A stretch of 64,000 nucleotides of DNA, taken from positions 7,006,001-7,070,000 of the forward strand of contig NZ_CP072941.1 in NCBI RefSeq assembly GCF_018069625.1, written 5' to 3'. This document shows, piece after piece, positions 42,128 through 50,027 of this stretch; position 1 is the first letter of the stretch; every line of letters starts with the position of its first letter. The stretch is from Streptomyces yatensis. GTDB taxonomy: Bacteria; Actinomycetota; Actinomycetes; Streptomycetales; Streptomycetaceae. The notes under the pieces were generated by a model, which saw only the letters and a program-made list of their open reading frames with translations, made no database searches and was not told the origin of the DNA. The translations under genes were made by a program, and so were the position numbers.

Positions 42128-42790
42128 ATGTCGATCATTCACAAGACCACGATGAGTCCGACCAAGACGGAACTGCTCACGGCCTGGCTGCCCGGGCAGC
42201 CGTGGTACGCCGCCGCCGAGCGGGCGCCCGAGCTGTCGCGGGTCGGTGGCTTCCGGCTCGACGACCCGGAGGGCGAGGTGGGGATCGAGTTCATGGTGGT
42301 GCGGGACGACGCCGGTGATCGGCCCGCCTGGTACCACGTACCGATGACCTACCGCGCGGCTCCGCTCGCCGGAGCCGAGCAGGCCCTCATCGGCACGACC
42401 GAGCACGGGGTGCTGGGGCAGCGGTGGATCTACGACGGGGCGCACGACCCGGTGCTCGTGGGCCAGTTGCTCGCGCTCCTCCAGGGTCGTGCCGAGCCGC
42501 AGGCGCAGAGCGTGTCCGACACCCCCGACCCCTCCGTCACCGCCGAGGTGACCGGGGCCGGGTTCGAGGTCCCGGCCGGGGCCGCCGAGGCGGCGGCCGT
42601 CGCCAACGGGCCGGACGGCACCCGGCTGCTGCTGGGCGACGGGGTCGCCCTCCAGGTGACGCGCGTGCTGCGTCCGGAGTCCGGTGCGGAGACGGCCGGC
42701 GTCCGGGGTCATGTCAGCGCGGGCTGGCGGCTGTCGGAGGACGGCGAGGCCCGCGGCCGGTTCGCCGTGCTCCACGACACGGCGTCCTGA
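42128..42790 (+). CDS. Maltokinase N-terminal cap-like domain protein
   Basis: 220 residues. The segment LTAWLPGQPWYAAAERAPELSRVGGFRL with following FMVVRDDAGDRPAWYHVPMTYR matches the cap domain that precedes maltokinase (Pep2/Mak) catalytic domains, here as a free-standing protein. The C-terminal half (ALQVTRVLRP) is a second small beta-rich part. No kinase motif is present. Function is unknown; free cap-domain proteins are common in Streptomyces. An ATG at 42152 is an alternative start. Confidence 0.75.
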   Translation: MSIIHKTTMSPTKTELLTAWLPGQPWYAAAERAPELSRVGGFRLDDPEGEVGIEFMVVRDDAGDRPAWYHVPMTYRAAPLAGAEQALIGTTEHGVLGQRWIYDGAHDPVLVGQLLALLQGRAEPQAQSVSDTPDPSVTAEVTGAGFEVPAGAAEAAAVANGPDGTRLLLGDGVALQVTRVLRPESGAETAGVRGHVSAGWRLSEDGEARGRFAVLHDTAS

Positions 42791-42930
42791 CGCGCCGTCG
42801 GGCTCATGAGCGCGGCAGGAGCGCGGGCGGTGGCCGGTGCTCCCGCCGCGGTCATCAGGCAGCCACCGAGCCGATAGATCCAATGAATTGATGCCGCAGA
42901 GGCGAAGCTAGGTGGATTCCGCCGCCTATA

Positions 42931-42960
42931 TTGACGTGTTCCTCTTATAGATCCTACCTT
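42931..42960 (+). promoter_or_regulatory. Putative promoter upstream of the beta-helix gene
   Basis: TTGACG (42931-42936), 18-base spacer, TACCTT (42955-42960), within the most A/T-rich stretch of the area. Four GGTTCC-based units of 11-14 bases follow at about 42977-43020, between promoter and ribosome site, and could form or mask structure in the leader. Confidence 0.35.
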
Positions 42961-43028
42961 TCCCGGGGCCACTCCACGAGTTCCAGCAGGGTTCCAACAG
43001 GTTCCAGCAAGGTTCCGCAGGGAGGGAC

Positions 43029-45728
43029 ATGTCGGAGTACGTACGCTCACGCACCCGGACCGCCCAAGCCGCCCAAGCCGCCCGGACGGCCCGGACCGCC
43101 CGCAAGGCCCCCGGATTCGCCGCCGTCGCGGCCGTCCTCGCCACCCTCGGCGCCGCCTTCGGCGGCACCGCCGACGCCGTCGCGCGGGCGCCGCTCCCCG
43201 CCGCCGATGTGTATGTCGCGCCGAACGGCGACGACCGCGCGCCCGGCACCCGCACCGCCCCCGTCCGCACCCCCGAGCGCGCCCGCGACCTCGTACGGAA
43301 GCGCGTCCCACACCAGAAAACCGACCTCACGGTGCACCTCGCGCCGGGTACGTACCGCCTCGCCCGGCCGCTCGTCCTCGACTCCCGTGACTCCGGGGGC
43401 AAGGGGCACCGCGTCATCTGGCAGGGCGGCAAGGGCACCGTGTTCAGCGGCGGCCGGGCCGTCCAGCGCTGGAAGCCGGTCAAGGGCAGGTCCGGGCTGT
43501 GGTCGGCGTCCGCGCCGGCCGGGCTGGACAACACCCGGCAGCTGTATGTGAACGGCGTCCGTGCCCAGCGGGCGCGCGGGCCGATACCGGTGACGCTCAC
43601 GTCCACCGCCACCGGCTACACCGCGTCCGCCGACACCCTCGCCCGCTGGCGCAACCCGTCGGACATCGAGTTCGTCTACCCCAGCGGTGAGGCGCTGTGG
43701 AACGTCCAACAGTACGGCCTCGGCCCCTGGACCGAACCGCGCTGCCCGATCGGCTCGATGAGCGGCACCACCGTCACCATGGCCCAGCCGTGCTGGGACA
43801 ACTCCACCAGGCGCGTGGAGTTCCCCGACATCCCCGGCCGCAGCATCAACATGGTCGGCCCCGCCAAGCTCACCAGTGACGCACTGCCCGGCTATGTCGA
43901 GAACGCCTTCGAGGTGCTCGACCAGCCCGGGGAGTGGTACCTCGACCGGCACACCCGCACCGTCTACTACCGCCCGCGCGCCGGGGAGAACCCGCGCACC
44001 GCGGATATAGAGGCACCGGTCCTGGAGAAGCTGGTCGACGGGCGGGGCACCGGAAGCGCGCCGCTGCACGACATCGCCCTGCGAGGCATCCAGTTCTCGT
44101 ACGCCACCTGGCTCACCCCCTCCTCGCCCGAGGGCTTCTCCGAGGTGCAGGCGGGCTACACGGTGACCGGCAAGGAGGGCTGGAAGACCCAGGGGCTGTG
44201 CGAGTACACCCCGGGCGGCACCTGCCCGTACGCGTCCTGGACCAGGATGCCCGGCAACGTGGCCATCAGCCACGGCCGTGACCTGGAGTTCTCCGACAAC
44301 GCCTTCGTCCACCTCGGCGCGGCCGGGCTCGAACTCGGCACCGGAACGCAGAACACCACCGTGCGCGGCAATGTCTTCACCGACATCTCCGGCAACGGCA
44401 TGGAGATCGGCGGGGTCGACGCCCCCCGGCCCGGCAGCGACGCCGACCTCACCCGCAAGGTGTCGGTGACCAACAACCACCTCTACGCGCTGCCCCGCGA
44501 GTACCACGGCGGTGTCGCCATCCTCAACGGCTACACCCAGCACAACACCATCGCCCACAACCAGATCGACCACGTCGGCTACTCGGCGATCTCCATGGGC
44601 TGGGGCGGCTGGCCCGACAAGATCGGCAAACCGGCCACCGCCAATGTGTCGCACGACAACGCGGTGGCCAACAACCTCATCCACGACTACATGCAGGCCC
44701 TCGACGACGGCGCGGGCGTCTACACCCAGGGCCTCACCGGCAGTTCCCTCGACAACGGCGAGAAGATCACCGGCAATGTCATCCACGACGGGTGGGGGCT
44801 GGGCCGGACCGTCTACACCGACAACGGCTGCACCTACGTCACGGTCGAGGGCAACGTCCTCTACGGCGCCCAGGCCAACGTCCTCAGCGCACATGTCGAC
44901 TACCGCGACGACCTCGGCAACAACGACCCGACCCGCATCGTCGGCAACTACTGGGAGCAGGGCGACCGCGACGGCAATGACAAGGGCGTGGTGACCAGCG
45001 GCAACCACATCCTGGCCGACCCCTCGAAGGCACCGGCCGACATCGTGGCCGCGGCCGGTCTCGAACCCCGCTACCGGGGGCTGCTCGACCGCACGTTCGC
45101 CACTCGCTCGGTGCCCGAAGCACCCACCCGGGTGGGCGACTTCGCGGCGGACGGCTCGGCGTACGTCACCTGGAACCCGTCGTACGTCGAGGGCGGGTCC
45201 CCGGTCACCTCGTACGCCGTCACCGCCACCGCCACCAACGGCAGCCACACCGTCTCCACCACCGTCCCGGCGGCGCGCTTCAAGCGCACCGCGTACGCGG
45301 TGGTCGACGGGCTCACCAACGGCACGCCGTACACGGTGACCGTCACCGCCCGGAACCAGGTGGGGCAGAGCGAGCGGTCGCTGGCCGCCGCCCCCGTCAC
45401 GCCCACCGCCGACGGCCCCGGCGCCCTGCCCGCCGTCTCCACCGGCGTGAAGGCCAACGCGGAGGCCACGGCCGCCAGGCTGTCCTGGACCCCGCCCAAG
45501 ACCACCGGCGACACCCCCGTCATCGGCTACCGGATCACCGTCTCCGACGGCCGCACCATCACGGTGACCGGGCGCGACGTCCTGGCGGCCCAGCCCCGGG
45601 CCAAGGGGATGCTGCGGGTGATCGGCAAGCTGCGTCCGGCCACCGCGTACACCTTCTCGATCGCGGCGGTGACGGCCACCGGCACCGGACCGTCCGCCGA
45701 GGTGTCCGTCACGACCCCGTCCGAATAG
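43029..45728 (+). CDS. Secreted right-handed beta-helix protein with fibronectin type III domains
   Basis: 899 residues. Signal peptide with an Arg/Ala-repeat n-region; mature N-terminus has the start common to parallel beta-helix hydrolases (ADVYVAPNGDDRAPGT, RTPERARDLV). Beta-helix repeats are plain between about 340 and 640 (NTTVRGNVFTDISGNGMEIG, NTIAHNQIDHVGYSAISMG), with the DDGAGVYTQG segment reminiscent of GH141/GH120-like enzymes. Two FnIII domains follow (about 700-790 and 800-899). A polysaccharide-acting role outside the cell is likely. GGAGGGAC lies directly before ATG 43029. Confidence 0.85.
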   Translation: MSEYVRSRTRTAQAAQAARTARTARKAPGFAAVAAVLATLGAAFGGTADAVARAPLPAADVYVAPNGDDRAPGTRTAPVRTPERARDLVRKRVPHQKTDLTVHLAPGTYRLARPLVLDSRDSGGKGHRVIWQGGKGTVFSGGRAVQRWKPVKGRSGLWSASAPAGLDNTRQLYVNGVRAQRARGPIPVTLTSTATGYTASADTLARWRNPSDIEFVYPSGEALWNVQQYGLGPWTEPRCPIGSMSGTTVTMAQPCWDNSTRRVEFPDIPGRSINMVGPAKLTSDALPGYVENAFEVLDQPGEWYLDRHTRTVYYRPRAGENPRTADIEAPVLEKLVDGRGTGSAPLHDIALRGIQFSYATWLTPSSPEGFSEVQAGYTVTGKEGWKTQGLCEYTPGGTCPYASWTRMPGNVAISHGRDLEFSDNAFVHLGAAGLELGTGTQNTTVRGNVFTDISGNGMEIGGVDAPRPGSDADLTRKVSVTNNHLYALPREYHGGVAILNGYTQHNTIAHNQIDHVGYSAISMGWGGWPDKIGKPATANVSHDNAVANNLIHDYMQALDDGAGVYTQGLTGSSLDNGEKITGNVIHDGWGLGRTVYTDNGCTYVTVEGNVLYGAQANVLSAHVDYRDDLGNNDPTRIVGNYWEQGDRDGNDKGVVTSGNHILADPSKAPADIVAAAGLEPRYRGLLDRTFATRSVPEAPTRVGDFAADGSAYVTWNPSYVEGGSPVTSYAVTATATNGSHTVSTTVPAARFKRTAYAVVDGLTNGTPYTVTVTARNQVGQSERSLAAAPVTPTADGPGALPAVSTGVKANAEATAARLSWTPPKTTGDTPVIGYRITVSDGRTITVTGRDVLAAQPRAKGMLRVIGKLRPATAYTFSIAAVTATGTGPSAEVSVTTPSE

Positions 45729-45880
45729 GGACGCGACCCCGTCCAGTGAGGGCAGGAAAGCTCAAATCCTGCTCTGAAACCGCGTCGATCCGGGTTCATC
45801 ACCGTTCAGAAGGACAAAACTGACGGTAAGTGAGTAGTGCGGATGGACTCGGATGGACAGGGATGGACGGGGGCATTCCG

Positions 45881-46594
45881 ATGTGGGCCATATCCAGACG
45901 CCCCGCCTCGGCGGAGCCACAGGAGGCGGCGGGCCAGGCGCTGGACCTCTATGACATCGCCTATCTGGTGGGCGGGCGGCGGTGGGTGATCCAGACGCTC
46001 CTGATCGCGCTTCAGGAGCGGGAGGTGATCACCCTCCGCCGCTCCCGGATACACGCCAAGGCGGCGGGGGAGGCCGGGCACCCGGTCGAGCGCGCGCTCA
46101 TCGCGCTGTGCCCCCGCTCGAAGCCGGTGGACCGCGTGGTCCCCACGCTGCTCGGTGGACCCGAGCTGGAGGCGATCCGAGACCGGCTCGCCGCCGGCGG
46201 TCTGCTCACCCGGCTCCGGGGCCGCCCCACCCGCACCGGCCGGCGCCGCGTGGAGGCGGCCGTGCGGGAGGGGGCGCTCCCCTCGTACGTCTTCCACGGC
46301 CCCGTCGTCCTCCCGGAGCCGGCGCGGCGCAAGGCCGTCAGCGCGGCGATCCCCATCCCGAACGGCGATCCGGCCTACTGGGAGCGGCACACCCTCATCG
46401 CCTACGACCCCGGCTACCCCGACCACGTGTCCTTCTACGAGACGCACTCGTGGGGCGACGGCCACGGCGGAGGCGTCGGCGGAGGCCACGGGGGCGGCCA
46501 CGGCGGTGGCTACGGCGGCGACCACGGTGGTGGCCACGGCGGCGGCCACCACTCCTGCGGCGGCGGTGGTGGTGGCGGGGGCGGCAGCGACTAG
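45881..46594 (+). CDS. TIGR04222-like protein with Gly/His-rich tail
   Basis: About 237 residues. The part DLYDIAYLVGGRRWVIQTLLIALQER resembles the repeated unit of TIGR04222 membrane proteins (AYLAGGPRR...ALVAL), but no transmembrane helices follow; instead the last 50 residues are GGGHGGGHGGG repeats with one Cys and a poly-Gly end. The tail may bind metal or be a low-complexity expansion. ATG 45881 is chosen for GGGGG seven bases upstream; ATG 45863 is also possible. It ends eight bases from the convergent cupin gene. Confidence 0.7.
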   Translation: MWAISRRPASAEPQEAAGQALDLYDIAYLVGGRRWVIQTLLIALQEREVITLRRSRIHAKAAGEAGHPVERALIALCPRSKPVDRVVPTLLGGPELEAIRDRLAAGGLLTRLRGRPTRTGRRRVEAAVREGALPSYVFHGPVVLPEPARRKAVSAAIPIPNGDPAYWERHTLIAYDPGYPDHVSFYETHSWGDGHGGGVGGGHGGGHGGGYGGDHGGGHGGGHHSCGGGGGGGGGSD

Positions 46595-46601
46595 GCCGCC
46601 G

Positions 46602-46961
46602 TCAGGTGGTGGCCGCGTCCTCGTAGGGGGTGGGACAGCCATGTGTGGCGGTCACGGCGGTCAGCAGCACCACCGAGTCCTCCAACGCCCGCAACCCGTG
46701 CCGCTCATGCGGGATCTCCTGCACCTGGCCCGCGATGAGATCCATCCGGTCGCCGCCGCCGGTCAGCCGTACATGCCCGTGCAGCACCTGGAGACTGGCC
46801 GCCGGAGGAGCGTTGTGCTCATCGAGCTCACAGCCGGAGACCATGGCGATCACGCTCTGCCGCAGCGGGCCGTCGTGCAGGAACAGATGTGCGCTGCGCC
46901 CGTGCGGATCGGCCTTGGCCTGGTCCAGATGGTGGCGCGCGAGCGTGGTGAGGTCATCCAT
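46602..46961 (-). CDS. Cupin-fold protein
   Basis: 119 residues with a single small cupin barrel: SVIAMVSGCELDEHNAPPAASLQVLHG (motif 1 region with His/Glu) and DLIAGQVQEIPHERHGLRAL (motif 2, His). It resembles small cytoplasmic cupins that may bind metal and cap responses, but the ligand is unknown. GAGGGG lies seven bases before ATG 46961. It is convergent with the Gly/His-tailed gene and divergent from cutA. Confidence 0.82.
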   Translation of the reverse strand: MDDLTTLARHHLDQAKADPHGRSAHLFLHDGPLRQSVIAMVSGCELDEHNAPPAASLQVLHGHVRLTGGGDRMDLIAGQVQEIPHERHGLRALEDSVVLLTAVTATHGCPTPYEDAATT

Positions 46962-47085
46962 GAGTGCCCCTCGAACGGTCCGGTCTGATCGTTGGCGGGT
47001 TCCCTCAATCCTCACCGGCTAGCGTGGTGGGCGCCAGTTAGCAGCCGCGCCGTACGACCGCGCCGTGGAGAGAGGTACCGCAGCA

Positions 47086-47409
47086 GTGGCCGACTACCTG
47101 ACCGTACTGACCACGACCGACACCCCCGAGAAGGCCGAGTCGCTGGCCCGCGGGGCGATCGAGGCCCGGCTGGCGGCCTGTGCGCAGATCAGCCAGCCCG
47201 TGACATCCGTGTACCGGTGGGAGGGGGAGGTCGAGACGGCGGCCGAGTGGCAGGTGCTGTTCAAGACCACCGCCGCGCGCTACGACGAACTGGAGGCCCA
47301 TATCCGCGAGGCGCACGACTACGAGACGCCCGAGGTCATCGCCACGCCCATCGTGAACGGCAGCGAGGACTATCTGGCGTGGGTGGTGTCGGAGACCACG
47401 ATCGGCTGA
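47086..47409 (+). CDS. cutA: Divalent cation tolerance protein CutA
   Basis: 107 residues, ferredoxin-like trimeric CutA. Family marks: AARLAACAQI as EARLAACAQISQPVTSVYRW, the EWQVLFKTT strand and HDYETPEVIATPI. The name comes from copper tolerance, but the trimer is widespread and the role is not metal-specific. GTG 47086 follows GAGAGG; an earlier GTG at 47065 is in frame but less well placed. Confidence 0.92.
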   Translation: MADYLTVLTTTDTPEKAESLARGAIEARLAACAQISQPVTSVYRWEGEVETAAEWQVLFKTTAARYDELEAHIREAHDYETPEVIATPIVNGSEDYLAWVVSETTIG

Positions 47410-47445
47410 CGGCGCCCGGCGCCCGGAGGCGAGGGCCGAGGGGGC

Positions 47446-48141
47446 TCAGCGGGAGCCGGAAGCCCCCCGCCCCGCCAGCGCCCGCTCGATCCCCCGCTCC
47501 CGCGGCCCCAGGAAGTGCGGATCCGGCTCGAACGCCGCGTCCAGGGCCGCCTTGCCCGCCGCCACGACCTCCCGGGTCCCACCGAAGTACCAGGTCATAT
47601 CGTGCGGCTCGTCGACCGCGACCCCGTACGCGTCGATCCCGGCCGCCCCGCACAGCGCCAGCGCCCGCCGCACATGGAACCCCTGGCTCACCAGCACCGC
47701 CTTGTGCACCCCGAAGACCCGCCGGGCCCGGCTGCAGGAGTCCCAGGTGTCGAAGCCCGCGAAGTCGCTCACGATCCGCCGGTCCGGGACCCCGCGCTTG
47801 ACGAGATAGGCGCGCATCGCGTCCGGTTCGTCGTAGTCATGGCGGCTGTTGTCCCCGGTGACCAGCAGCGCACGGACCCTGCCGTCCCGGTAGAGCCGTA
47901 CGGCGGCGTCCAGCCGGTGCGCCAGATATGGCGACGGCTCCCCGTTCCACAGCCCCGCCCCGAAGACCACGCCCACCGGCGCCGAGGGCACATCGGCGAC
48001 CGTATGGATCCGGTCGTCCGTGCTCAGCCGCAGCCAGGTCGCGGGGAGCAGCGCCAGTACGCAGACGAGGACGCCCCCCTGCACCAGCCGCCGCCACCCC
48101 CGCCGAGTCCGCGGCAACCGCCCCCGCACCCACCCCCGCAT
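47446..48141 (-). CDS. SanA/YdcF-like (DUF218) membrane protein
   Basis: 231 residues: Arg-rich N-terminus, one transmembrane helix (VQGGVLVCVLALLPATWL), then a DUF218 domain with VVFGAGLWNGEPSPYLAHRL, LLVTGDNSRHDYDEPDAM and VLVSQGFHVRRALALCGAAG. Of the SanA subgroup, linked in enterobacteria to envelope barrier function and vancomycin sensitivity. It is convergent with cutA. Confidence 0.88.
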   Translation of the reverse strand: MRGWVRGRLPRTRRGWRRLVQGGVLVCVLALLPATWLRLSTDDRIHTVADVPSAPVGVVFGAGLWNGEPSPYLAHRLDAAVRLYRDGRVRALLVTGDNSRHDYDEPDAMRAYLVKRGVPDRRIVSDFAGFDTWDSCSRARRVFGVHKAVLVSQGFHVRRALALCGAAGIDAYGVAVDEPHDMTWYFGGTREVVAAGKAALDAAFEPDPHFLGPRERGIERALAGRGASGSR

Positions 48142-48213
48142 GCTCTCCCCCTCTTCGCATCACCGATCCGGTCGCGCTGTGGGACGCGGGAGAGGGGGCG
48201 GCGGTTGCGTCGG

Positions 48214-48873
48214 TTACTTGGCCGTTTCCTCCTGATCCTCTTCGGGCTCATCCACGAAATCGGTCGTCTCGAGCTCGAAGCCGAACGGCGCGGGGATGGG
48301 CAGCGGCTTACCGAACGGGACCGTCATACGGGCGAGGTAGCCGTGGTCCGAAGGGTCCCAGAAGGCCGTGATCTCTTCGGTCTGCATGTCGAGCACGAGG
48401 TAGACCGGCACATGGCGACCGTAGACCTCGAGCTTCTCCTGCCAGTCGACATCCCGGGTGGAGACGGACGTGAGCTCGGCGACGAGGGACAGCGCCGCGC
48501 CGTCCACATGGCGTGCGTCACCCACGAACGCCTTCAGGTCCGCGACGTGAAGATCCGGGCCGTAGGCGCGCTCGGATGTGGGGAAGCTGAAGAGGAAGGG
48601 GGATGTATCGGCGTCATGGCCCTCGGGGACATGGGGGGCGAGCTGCAGGCGCAGTGACCTCATGTGCCGCTTGTAAAACGGCCTCGACCACGGCGACACG
48701 ACGATCTTCCCCCTGATGAGCTCGGCCTTGTAGCCGTCCGGTGTATTCAGTTCTTCCGTGGTACGGAGCAGTTCCTCGAACTCCGTGCGCAGGGCCTTTC
48801 GGGGCCCCTCGGCTGCCGGTGTGTCTTCTGTGGTCATCGGCCGCTCCAATATCGCGGTCACCGTGTCCTCCAT
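48214..48873 (-). CDS. Uma2 family (DUF820) putative endonuclease-fold protein
   Basis: 219 residues with a restriction-endonuclease-like core: AELIRGKIVVSP, YGPDLHVAD (Asp of a PD-(D/E)XK-like site), LVAELTSVSTRDVDWQEK (Glu and Lys), VYLVLD. Uma2 proteins are very numerous in Streptomyces and cyanobacteria; their role is not known. MEDTV at 48873 or ATG at 48837 may be the start. A short intergenic region separates it from the deaminase gene. Confidence 0.85.
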   Translation of the reverse strand: MEDTVTAILERPMTTEDTPAAEGPRKALRTEFEELLRTTEELNTPDGYKAELIRGKIVVSPWSRPFYKRHMRSLRLQLAPHVPEGHDADTSPFLFSFPTSERAYGPDLHVADLKAFVGDARHVDGAALSLVAELTSVSTRDVDWQEKLEVYGRHVPVYLVLDMQTEEITAFWDPSDHGYLARMTVPFGKPLPIPAPFGFELETTDFVDEPEEDQEETAK

Positions 48874-49016
48874 CTGCTACGGAGCGTACTGTCTCGCTCA
48901 CCGTAGCGACGGCCCCCCGGTGGTATCCGTCTTCCGTTCGCATTACCCCCACAAGGGTGATGCATCCGCTCCCGCATAGCCTTGACCAGTCATTCCGCAC
49001 CGCCGAGGACCAGCAG

Positions 49017-50018
49017 GTGATCCCCTCCATGCCCCCGATCCCCACCGCAGAGCTCCATCTCCACATCGAGGGCACCCTGGAGCCCGATCTTGCCTTCGCG
49101 CTCGCCGAGCGCAACGGGGTCGAGTTGCCGTACGCCACCCAGGAGGAGCTGCGGGCCGCGTACTCCTTCAGCGATCTGCAGGACTTCCTGAACCTCTACT
49201 ACGCGCTGATGACCGTCCTGCGCACCGAGGACGACTTCGCCGACCTCACCCACGCCTATCTCGCCCGCGCCCGTGAGCAGGGTGTGCGCCATGCCGAGAT
49301 CTTCTTCGATCCGCAGGCGCACACCGCGCGCGGTGTCGAGATCGACGCGGTCATCCGCGGGATCGGCCGCGCGCTGGACGCGGCGCCGGGGACGTACGGC
49401 ATCACCACGCGCCTGATCATGTGCTTCCTGCGCGACGAGAGCGCCGAGTCGGCCCTGGAGACGTTCGAGGCGGCCCGCCCTCACCTGGACCGGATCGCCG
49501 CCGTCGGCCTGGACTCGGCGGAGGTCGGGAACCCGCCGTCGAAGTTCCGCGAGGTGTACGCGCTCGCGCGGGAGGCCGGGCTGAAGTGTGTCGCGCACGC
49601 GGGGGAGGAGGGGCCGCCCGCGTATGTGTGGGAGGCGCTGGACATCCTCGGCGTGGACCGCGTCGACCACGGGGTGCGCTGCCTGGAGGACGAGGCGCTG
49701 GTGGCCCGGCTGGTGGCGGACCGGACCCCGCTGACCGTCTGCCCCCTGTCGAACGTCCGGCTGCGCGTCGTGGACCGCCTGGCGGACCATCCGCTGCCCG
49801 CGATGCTGGACGCCGGTCTGCTGGTGACGGTCAACTCCGACGACCCCGCCTACTTCGGCGGCTACGTGGCCGACAACTTCACCGCCGTACGGGACGCGCT
49901 CGGCCTCGACGAGACCACCCTGCGCACCCTGGCCCGCAACTCCTTCGAGGCCGCCTTCCTGGACGAGGAGACGCGGGCGGCGTACCTGAAGGAGGTCGAG
50001 AGCTGGAGCCGGGGCTGA
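49017..50018 (+). CDS. Adenine/adenosine deaminase
   Basis: 333 residues of the metal-dependent adenosine deaminase superfamily: metal ligands in ELHLHIEGTLEP, KCVAHAGEEGPP (His and catalytic Glu), DHGVRCLED and VTVNSDDPAYFGGYVADN (Asp pair). The motifs HIEGTLEP, TVCPLSNVRL and YFGGY are those of the adenine deaminase branch, so adenine may be the true substrate rather than adenosine. GTG 49017 is placed well after GAGGAC; ATG 49029 is an alternative. It works in purine salvage. Confidence 0.88.
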   Translation: MIPSMPPIPTAELHLHIEGTLEPDLAFALAERNGVELPYATQEELRAAYSFSDLQDFLNLYYALMTVLRTEDDFADLTHAYLARAREQGVRHAEIFFDPQAHTARGVEIDAVIRGIGRALDAAPGTYGITTRLIMCFLRDESAESALETFEAARPHLDRIAAVGLDSAEVGNPPSKFREVYALAREAGLKCVAHAGEEGPPAYVWEALDILGVDRVDHGVRCLEDEALVARLVADRTPLTVCPLSNVRLRVVDRLADHPLPAMLDAGLLVTVNSDDPAYFGGYVADNFTAVRDALGLDETTLRTLARNSFEAAFLDEETRAAYLKEVESWSRG

Positions 50019-50027
50019 CCGGGGCGA

